Below are positions 6,205 to 11,153 of a stretch of DNA of 11,153 nucleotides, piece after piece. Numbering within the stretch: the stretch's first letter is position 1; every line of letters starts with the position of its first letter. A model generated the notes under the pieces. It saw only the letters and a program-made list of their open reading frames with translations, was not told the origin of the DNA and ran no database searches. This DNA comes from Anaerolineaceae bacterium (GTDB lineage Bacteria > Chloroflexota > Anaerolineae > Anaerolineales > Anaerolineaceae): the NCBI GenBank assembly GCA_003158355.1, contig PMIV01000106.1:1456-12608 (forward strand). The letters are read 5' to 3'. The translations under genes and the position numbers were made by a program.

Positions 6205-7457
6205 AGTTATTTACATTCTTTAAGAACTTAAATATTGTTGGCAATGTAAAAATTGCTTTGAGAGCTCTTCGGGCAAACATGCTGCGGTCTTCACTGACAG
6301 TATTAGGTATTGTCATTGGTGTAGCTGCAGTGGTCGCACTCCTTTCGATTGGTAAAGGAGCAACTTCGAGCATCACTGATAGTGTATCAAGCATGGGCTC
6401 AAACCTGGTCTCGATTTCTGCCCAAATGCGTTTTGGCCCGGGAGGAGTTAGTTCAGACGCTTCACTTTACTACTCAGACTACCAGAATATTGTTTCTACT
6501 GTCTCCGGAATCAGGGAAGCGGTACCCTCGTATTCGGCCCGGAAAACAATTTCCAGCACAACCCGTTCATCCAATGCTTCAGTTACAGGGGTGACCGCTA
6601 ACTATCTTGATGTTCGATCCTATACAATCGCCGAAGGTCGTTTTATCGCCGCGAGCGACTATACCTCTGATAATCAGGTAGTAGTGTTGGGTTCGCAGAT
6701 TGCATCAGATATTTTTGATGGACTTGCTCCTTTGGGAAGAAAATTGACAATTGGTGGTAAAGATTTTACCGTCATCGGTGTTTTTGCAGCCTCGGGTTCT
6801 TCTACAGGCATGTCGAGTGGTGATGAAGTAGTTTTGATCCCATTATCAACTGCATACGACAAAGTATTTGGCACATCTGCTATGAGTAATGGGAAACGAA
6901 CGGTTTCGAGCATTTACATCTCTGCTTCAAGCGCAGATGTAGTGGATTCTGTGATTAGTGATTCTGAACTGGTCCTTCGTTCCGATCATGGCTTAACCCT
7001 TGACGAAACCTTACCGTTCTCAGTATCCAGCCAGGCGCAAGCACTGGAAACTTTGAGCACTGTCTCAAGCACTTTGACAGCTTTCTTAGGAGCAATCGCA
7101 GCTATTTCATTGTTAGTGGGTGGCATCGGTATTATGAATATCGAACTGGTATCTGTTACCGAAAGAACCCGTGAAATTGGTCTGCGAAAAGCAGTGGGAG
7201 CTACCCAGAGAATCATCTTAACTCAGTTCATGATCGAAACAATGACACTGGCGGTGATGGGAGGGGTCCTCGGCATCTTGCTGGGTTCTGCAATTGCTGA
7301 AGCCTTTACCTTGCTGGGGTTGATCACTGCAAAGATCACTATTGATACTTTAGTGTTGGCGTTCTTCTCTGCAGCTATAATCGGTATTTTCTTCGGAATT
7401 TACCCTGCTTACCTGGCTTCAAAGCTTCGTCCAATTGTTGCTCTACGGTATGAATAG
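6201..7457 (+). CDS. ABC transporter permease, MacB/FtsX family
   Basis: The 418-residue membrane subunit has the MacB layout: an N-terminal helix at about 31-51 (SLTVLGIVIGVAAVVALLSI), a large extracytoplasmic MacB_PCD domain at about 52-285, then three helices at about 292-315, 340-366 and 383-404 forming the FtsX domain. The family motif VTERTREIGLRKAVGA is at 319-334, and the protein ends with YPAYLASKLRPIVALRYE. Such proteins use ATP to move the outer domain mechanically (mechanotransmission) and pass substrate to the adaptor rather than through a classical channel. GGAGGT at 6189-6194, six bases before ATG, and the four-base overlap with the ATPase gene fix the start. The outer domain is rich in Ser and Thr. 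Substrates of known relatives include macrolides, peptides and lipoproteins; here the substrate is unknown. Confidence 0.94.
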   Translation: MKLFTFFKNLNIVGNVKIALRALRANMLRSSLTVLGIVIGVAAVVALLSIGKGATSSITDSVSSMGSNLVSISAQMRFGPGGVSSDASLYYSDYQNIVSTVSGIREAVPSYSARKTISSTTRSSNASVTGVTANYLDVRSYTIAEGRFIAASDYTSDNQVVVLGSQIASDIFDGLAPLGRKLTIGGKDFTVIGVFAASGSSTGMSSGDEVVLIPLSTAYDKVFGTSAMSNGKRTVSSIYISASSADVVDSVISDSELVLRSDHGLTLDETLPFSVSSQAQALETLSTVSSTLTAFLGAIAAISLLVGGIGIMNIELVSVTERTREIGLRKAVGATQRIILTQFMIETMTLAVMGGVLGILLGSAIAEAFTLLGLITAKITIDTLVLAFFSAAIIGIFFGIYPAYLASKLRPIVALRYE

Positions 7458-7484
7458 GCGTAAAAAGAAAGAAGTTAGTAAAAT

Positions 7485-8060
7485 ATGAAAAGACCTTTAA
7501 CATTAACAATTGCTGCTGTCCTTGTACTCGTTTTGATCTTGATCAGCGCAGTCTGGCCAATGGTTGGCGGACAAAGGTTGATCGGTGGAATGGGTCCGCG
7601 AGGTGGAAGTAATTCCCCTTCGGGAAATCTTCCCTCCGGAAACACACCACAGGGAACTCCTCCTGCTCGACCAAGCGGTACCCAAAATGGCACGAATTCC
7701 AGCCAACCTGGGGCAGGACCAGATAATAATGGTTCCAGCCAGCAATTCCAACCGGGTAGTGGAGCTCCCGGAAATCGTGGTGGCATGATGCAGTCAACGA
7801 GGGTTCTTCAATATGTTCTGTATGCGGTTGAGTTGATTCTTGGACTGATCGCTATCGGCGGATTGTGGGCCTCAAAACGCTGGGGTATCGTTTTATCGAT
7901 CATCACATCAGCTTTAGTTCTAATCGCCACTGTCCCGGGGATATTCCGTTCATTTTCTACAATATCCCTGATCGAGAATATTTTGAAAATTTTGTTGGCA
8001 ATTTGTATCATTGTCTTGGTGGTTTTACCTAAATCTAAATTGGTGAAAGAACCAGCTTAG
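7485..8060 (+). CDS. Membrane protein with Gly/Pro/Ser/Asn-rich linker, unknown function
   Basis: No family is recognised for this 191-residue protein. It begins with a signal-anchor-like helix (about 6-25). An unusually long low-complexity segment follows (about 28-105), dominated by Gly, Pro, Ser, Asn and Gln, with loose PSGN-type repeats (PSGNLPSGNTPQGTPP near 45-60) and a GNRGGMMQ end. Three hydrophobic helices lie at about 107-126, 131-152 and 160-183, and a basic tail follows. It starts 27 bases after the permease stop, with only a weak purine-rich ribosome-binding site (AAGAAAGAAG, 7466-7475 region), so it may be made at a low level. Position as the last gene of the transporter unit suggests an accessory subunit or a sensor of envelope state. 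The linker resembles the tail of the adaptor in composition (GGAGGGAPAGG). Confidence 0.8.
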   Translation: MKRPLTLTIAAVLVLVLILISAVWPMVGGQRLIGGMGPRGGSNSPSGNLPSGNTPQGTPPARPSGTQNGTNSSQPGAGPDNNGSSQQFQPGSGAPGNRGGMMQSTRVLQYVLYAVELILGLIAIGGLWASKRWGIVLSIITSALVLIATVPGIFRSFSTISLIENILKILLAICIIVLVVLPKSKLVKEPA

Positions 8061-8076
8061 AGATGATGAATGAATG

Positions 8077-8106
8077 GGCAATCCACAAAGTAATTTGTGG
8101 ATTGCC
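8077..8106 (+). other. Perfect 13-bp hairpin between the transporter unit and the two-component genes
   Basis: GGCAATCCACAAA (8077-8089) and TTTGTGGATTGCC (8094-8106) are exact inverted repeats around a GTAA loop. No T-run follows, so it is not a standard rho-independent terminator. It lies 16 bases after the stop at 8060 and 30 bases before the response regulator start. Possible roles are an mRNA-stabilising 3' end, a processing or attenuation site, or a palindromic operator. Both arms contain ATCCACAAA, also found in the motif at 2815-2828. Confidence 0.75.
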
Positions 8107-8136
8107 TGACTCATCAATCGGCGAGAATAGGATACT

Positions 8137-8817
8137 ATGTCAAAGAAAATATTAATTGTGGATGATGAACCAAAGATCGTTGAGATTTGTCGTGATTATT
8201 TAAAAGCGGCTTTCTTTGATACTATCTCAGCCAGTGATGGCCCTTCAGCTTTGGCATTAGTGGATCGAGAAAACCCAGATTTGGTTATTTTGGATCTGAT
8301 GCTTCCAGGCATGGATGGTCTGGATGTTTGCCGGGAAATTCGCAAGGAACATAACACACCAATTATTATGCTTACTGCACGAGTGGAAGAAACAGATAAA
8401 ATAATTGGCTTGGAATTGGGCGCTGATGATTACATTACAAAACCTTTTAGCCCACGTGAATTGGTGACTCGGGTAAGAACTGTATTGCGCCGGGTCTCCG
8501 GTAATTCCCCAGCAGAGGTGATTCGGATAGATGATCTGACTCTGGATCGGAACCGTTACATTGTCATTTTACCCAGCGGTGAAATATCACTTACACCCAC
8601 TGAGTTTGAGATCCTGGCTACGTTGATCAGTCAACCTGGAAGGATCTTTTCGCGGTCTCAATTATTGGTAGCAGTACGCGGAGTTTCTTTTGAGAGTTAT
8701 GAAAGGGCAATTGACTCGCACATTCGTAATTTACGCCGCAAAATCGAACCAGATGATGGTGAACCGAAATATATTGTTACAGTTCATGGCGTAGGTTACA
8801 AATTTGCAGGTCATTAA
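8137..8817 (+). CDS. OmpR/PhoB-family two-component response regulator
   Basis: This 226-residue cytoplasmic transcription factor has an N-terminal receiver domain (about 4-118) with the acidic pair D9/D10, phosphorylation site D53 in ILDLMLPGMDG, T80 in MLTA and K102 in TKPFSP. A DNA-binding winged helix of the OmpR type follows (about 128-224), with LTPTEFEIL at 152-160, the recognition-helix region ERAIDSHIRNLRRKI at 189-203 and the typical ending VHGVGYKF. All key residues are intact, so it should be a working regulator controlled by phosphorylation from the kinase just downstream. An AGGA at 8129-8132 lies only four bases before ATG. The neighbouring transporter unit is the likeliest target, inferred from linkage and from a motif shared by the unit heads; autoregulation is also common. 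Confidence 0.95.
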   Translation: MSKKILIVDDEPKIVEICRDYLKAAFFDTISASDGPSALALVDRENPDLVILDLMLPGMDGLDVCREIRKEHNTPIIMLTARVEETDKIIGLELGADDYITKPFSPRELVTRVRTVLRRVSGNSPAEVIRIDDLTLDRNRYIVILPSGEISLTPTEFEILATLISQPGRIFSRSQLLVAVRGVSFESYERAIDSHIRNLRRKIEPDDGEPKYIVTVHGVGYKFAGH

Positions 8818-8819
8818 TA

Positions 8820-10211
8820 ATGGAAAAAAAAACCGAAAATTCAATTAAAAGCATTCGCTCGCGTTTGCTCCTTATCGTTTTACGCGCTTTCGCGATCGTA
8901 GTTGGTATTACTATTATTAGTATCTTAGCGATAACAATCCTTGAAATAAATAATTCTGCCAAGCAAAATCCATTTTATCAATCTCCCAGCACCATGTTAT
9001 TGGAAGCATTTTATATAGGGAATGGGGGTTGGAATAATGTTGATAAATTGGTTCAGGAAGTTCAAAAACCAGATAGCAAGTACACAGCACAAGATTGGAA
9101 TAACTCGGTCATTGTGAATCAAAACAATATTGTGATCATCGATCATGGTAGAACGGATTCTCCTATGATCGGTCAACAAATTCCATCTGGCCCAGGCAAC
9201 CCTGCAGAAGCAATTACTGTAAATGGTCAAGTAGTGGGCAGAATCATCAAAGACCAAAAAGATATTCCCCATCCATTGCGGTTAACGATTTCTTTTATTA
9301 ACCCCACTATCGAAATTTCACTCGTATTAGCGATCTTTGCTGTCATTATCGGAATTTTGCTTACACGCCGGGTGGTTAACCCGATCTCAGAAGTCATGGC
9401 AGCAGCACAAAAAGTAGCTGCCGGGGATCTTTCCACACGTATCGTCACAAAAAAAGGCAATGATGATCTGTCCATTTTGGTTGAACATTTTAATTTGATG
9501 ACCGAAGCTCTGGAACGGAATGACAATGAGCGGAAACAGTTATTGGCTGATGTCGCTCATGAATTGCGCACCCCCTTATCCATTTTGCGGGGGCGTCTGG
9601 AAGGTATTGTGGATGGTATCTATCCTGCCAACGATGCCAGTATCGCTCCGGCTCTTGAGGAGACATATCTCTTGGAAAGGTTGGTAGAAGATCTGCGCTT
9701 ACTCACTTTGGCAGAAAACCGCCAACTCCATTTTGAGATGCACAGTGTTGAGCTAGTCCAGTCTCTGGAGAGGTCTATCGCGATCTTTAAACCACAGGCC
9801 CAGGATAAAGGGATAGAGATTGAAATGACCACAGACCAACCTACTGCTTTTGTTTGGGTAGATCCCCAACGGCTGGAACAGGTGGTTGGTAACATTATTG
9901 ACAATGCTCTTCGTTACGTCAGTACCAAGGACGGCAAAGTGAGTATTTCTGTTGAACATATGTCTGGCAGCGTCAAGGTTTCTATTGCTGACAATGGAAC
10001 AGGTTTACCCGACGGCGAAGTAGAACGTATTTTTGATCGTTTCTGGCGCAGTGAGAAAAGCCGCGCGCGTGCAGCCGGTGGAGCTGGCCTGGGAATGGCA
10101 ATTGTGAAACAACTGGTAGAAAGCCAGGGCGGCAAGGTTGGCGCTGAAAATATAGCTACAGGTGGTTTGAAGATTTGGTTCATACTACCCGAGCCCGAAA
10201 AAGCGGAATGA
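8820..10211 (+). CDS. Membrane sensor histidine kinase (HAMP, HisKA, HATPase_c)
   Basis: The 463-residue kinase should phosphorylate the response regulator encoded two bases upstream. Domains in order: helix 1 at about 17-41; an extracytoplasmic sensor region of about 115 residues (42-156) that I cannot assign to a known fold; helix 2 at about 157-182; HAMP linker at about 183-237 (RRVVNPISEV, AAGDLSTRI); HisKA with H247 in DVAHELRTPLS; and HATPase_c with N-box NIIDNALRY (358-366), G1 DNGTGLP (391-397), F-box IFDRFWR (404-410) and G2 GAGLGMAIVK (421-430). All catalytic motifs are intact, and the overall plan is like BaeS or PhoR. The start follows the tandem TAA TAA of the regulator gene, with AGGT at 8807-8810 as a modest ribosome-binding site. 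The sensor region shows no conserved cysteines or histidine clusters. The signal is unknown. Confidence 0.95.
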   Translation: MEKKTENSIKSIRSRLLLIVLRAFAIVVGITIISILAITILEINNSAKQNPFYQSPSTMLLEAFYIGNGGWNNVDKLVQEVQKPDSKYTAQDWNNSVIVNQNNIVIIDHGRTDSPMIGQQIPSGPGNPAEAITVNGQVVGRIIKDQKDIPHPLRLTISFINPTIEISLVLAIFAVIIGILLTRRVVNPISEVMAAAQKVAAGDLSTRIVTKKGNDDLSILVEHFNLMTEALERNDNERKQLLADVAHELRTPLSILRGRLEGIVDGIYPANDASIAPALEETYLLERLVEDLRLLTLAENRQLHFEMHSVELVQSLERSIAIFKPQAQDKGIEIEMTTDQPTAFVWVDPQRLEQVVGNIIDNALRYVSTKDGKVSISVEHMSGSVKVSIADNGTGLPDGEVERIFDRFWRSEKSRARAAGGAGLGMAIVKQLVESQGGKVGAENIATGGLKIWFILPEPEKAE

Positions 10212-10264
10212 TATCAAGAGTTTGTAATTTAAAAGAAAAAGGCCCAAAAGTCTAAAATAGTGGC

Positions 10265-10270
10265 TATAAT
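10265..10270 (+). promoter_or_regulatory. -10 box (TATAAT) for the MFS gene
   Basis: A perfect TATAAT lies 38 bases before the MFS start codon, giving a leader of about 32 bases. No -35 hexamer is seen at 16-18 bases spacing, and the TG element is one base too far upstream to count as a canonical extended -10. No terminator hairpin is visible between the kinase stop and this point, so read-through from the kinase gene is also possible. Confidence 0.5.
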
Positions 10271-10308
10271 CTATTCCAGAACATTACATTGAACTCTGGA
10301 GATGGCAA

Positions 10309-11153
10309 ATGGAAACTCAAGAATACCGTCTGTATAAATACCGCTGGGTGATTTTAGCGGTATTTATGTTTATTAACCTTACCATCCAAATCCTTTGGAT
10401 CGGATATGCTCCAATCACAGGACCGGCTGCGACCTTTTATGGCGTATCCGATCTACAGATTGGTTTCCTGGCCATGACGTTCATGATCGCTTTTATCCCC
10501 TTGTCTCTGCCAGTTTCGTGGGCAATCGACACTTACGGCTACCGTAAAACTGTCAGCCTGGGTGCAATCCTGATGGGGGTCTTTGGGATCGTGCGCGGGT
10601 TGGCCGGTGCAAACTACACATTGGTCTTGCTCAGCACTATTGGCATTGGCATAGCCCAACCGTTCTTACTGAATGCCTGGACGACCGTCCCGGCGAAATG
10701 GTTTAATTTGGAGTTCCGGGCGACGGCTGTTGGTCTGGTGACCCTGGCGAATCTGGTGGGTACTGCATTGGGAATGGTACTCACACCAATGCTGACTGAA
10801 ACAATGTCAATCCCACATGTACAATTAATATACGGTATTGTGGCGGCATTTTCGGCACTGTTGTTTATTATCTTTGCACGCGAAACACCCCCCACGCCTC
10901 CCTGCCCGGCTGGTATGGAAGTGCGGGCGTTAATGCTGGACGGTCTTAAAAACGCAGTCAAGAACAAGATGTTCTGGTATTACCTGGCGATTTCATTCAT
11001 TGGTATGGGCCTGTTTAACGGCGTGACCACCTGGGTAGAAGCCATTATCCGGCCGCGGGGATTCAGTACAACGGATGCTGGAACACTAGGCGCCTTGATG
11101 CTGATCGGCGGAGTGATTGGGGCTGTAGTGGTTCCGCCCTTTTCAGATAAGAC
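10309..11153 (+). CDS. Major facilitator superfamily transporter, FLVCR-like (C-terminal part lies beyond the right edge)
   Basis: Only the first 281 codons are present; a full MFS protein would have about 400-430. Predicted helices are at about 12-32, 50-70, 82-100, 104-125, 138-160 and 172-190, giving a complete N-terminal six-helix half. A cytoplasmic loop (191-220, Pro-rich and then basic) and the first two helices of the second half follow. The motif-A region between helices 2 and 3 reads SWAIDTYGYRKT (70-81), a variant of GxLaDrxGrr. The WAIDTYGYR and GIGIAQPFLLNAW segments remind me of prokaryotic relatives of the FLVCR heme/choline transporter branch; this is a recollection of family style, so the substrate stays open. 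GGAG at 10298-10301, seven bases before ATG, fixes the start. It has its own -10 box and G+C-richer sequence, so it probably does not belong to the transporter unit upstream. Confidence 0.85.
   Translation, partial: METQEYRLYKYRWVILAVFMFINLTIQILWIGYAPITGPAATFYGVSDLQIGFLAMTFMIAFIPLSLPVSWAIDTYGYRKTVSLGAILMGVFGIVRGLAGANYTLVLLSTIGIGIAQPFLLNAWTTVPAKWFNLEFRATAVGLVTLANLVGTALGMVLTPMLTETMSIPHVQLIYGIVAAFSALLFIIFARETPPTPPCPAGMEVRALMLDGLKNAVKNKMFWYYLAISFIGMGLFNGVTTWVEAIIRPRGFSTTDAGTLGALMLIGGVIGAVVVPPFSDK

Noticed and set aside
3947..7457. Naming the exporter as a macrolide-resistance MacAB pump
   Set aside because: The ATPase and permease are separate polypeptides, no TolC gene is present, and the family exports many substrates. 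Sequence alone does not give the cargo.
8128..8136. TAGGAT/GATACT as -10 box for the response regulator
   Set aside because: These hexamers touch the start codon and have no -35 partner at 16-18 bases. The AGGA is better explained as the ribosome-binding site.

Overview
The window looks like part of a chromosome from an anaerobic, probably Gram-positive-type (monoderm) bacterium. My best guess is a member of Chloroflexota, class Anaerolineae. That guess rests on the gene mix: fermentative AdhE under a Rex-like operator, a Ddn-type (F420-linked family) reductase, a DUF4405 membrane cytochrome-like protein and a lipoprotein efflux adaptor. It is not based on any marker gene. No RNA gene, CRISPR array, insertion sequence or phage gene was seen.

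Layout. (1) 1-1826, minus strand: the N-terminal two thirds of adhE, bifunctional aldehyde/alcohol dehydrogenase, running off the left edge. Its leader holds a -10 box followed directly by a near-perfect Rex operator. (2) 1827-2307: a 481-base divergent intergenic region with the adhE control signals, an inverted repeat, an extended -10 promoter facing right, and a possible decayed small gene. (3) 2308-2733: a nitroreductase/quinone-reductase (Ddn) family protein, closed by a rho-independent terminator. (4) 2882-3742: a two-gene unit, DUF4405 membrane protein plus a small two-helix membrane protein of unknown function, ending in a weak terminator. (5) 3947-8060: a four-gene transporter unit comprising a lipoprotein HlyD/MacA-type adaptor, a MacB/LolD-type ATPase, a MacB/FtsX-type permease and a membrane protein with a long Gly/Pro/Ser/Asn linker. 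(6) 8137-10211: an OmpR-family response regulator and a HAMP-containing sensor kinase, preceded by a perfect 13-bp hairpin. (7) 10309-11153: the start of a major facilitator transporter, cut by the right edge.

How the genes may work together. Adaptor, ATPase and permease form one MacAB-like export machine. The adjacent two-component pair is the natural candidate for its regulator. The heads of units 4, 5 and 6 share a motif close to GTTATCYACAMAAT about 60-67 bases upstream of their start codons. This suggests they may be one regulon, and is the most testable new idea here. Units 4 and 5 contain three exported or membrane proteins with low-complexity Gly/Pro/Ser/Asn/Gln segments. adhE and the MFS gene look more G+C-rich than the central block, so the central block may have a different history.
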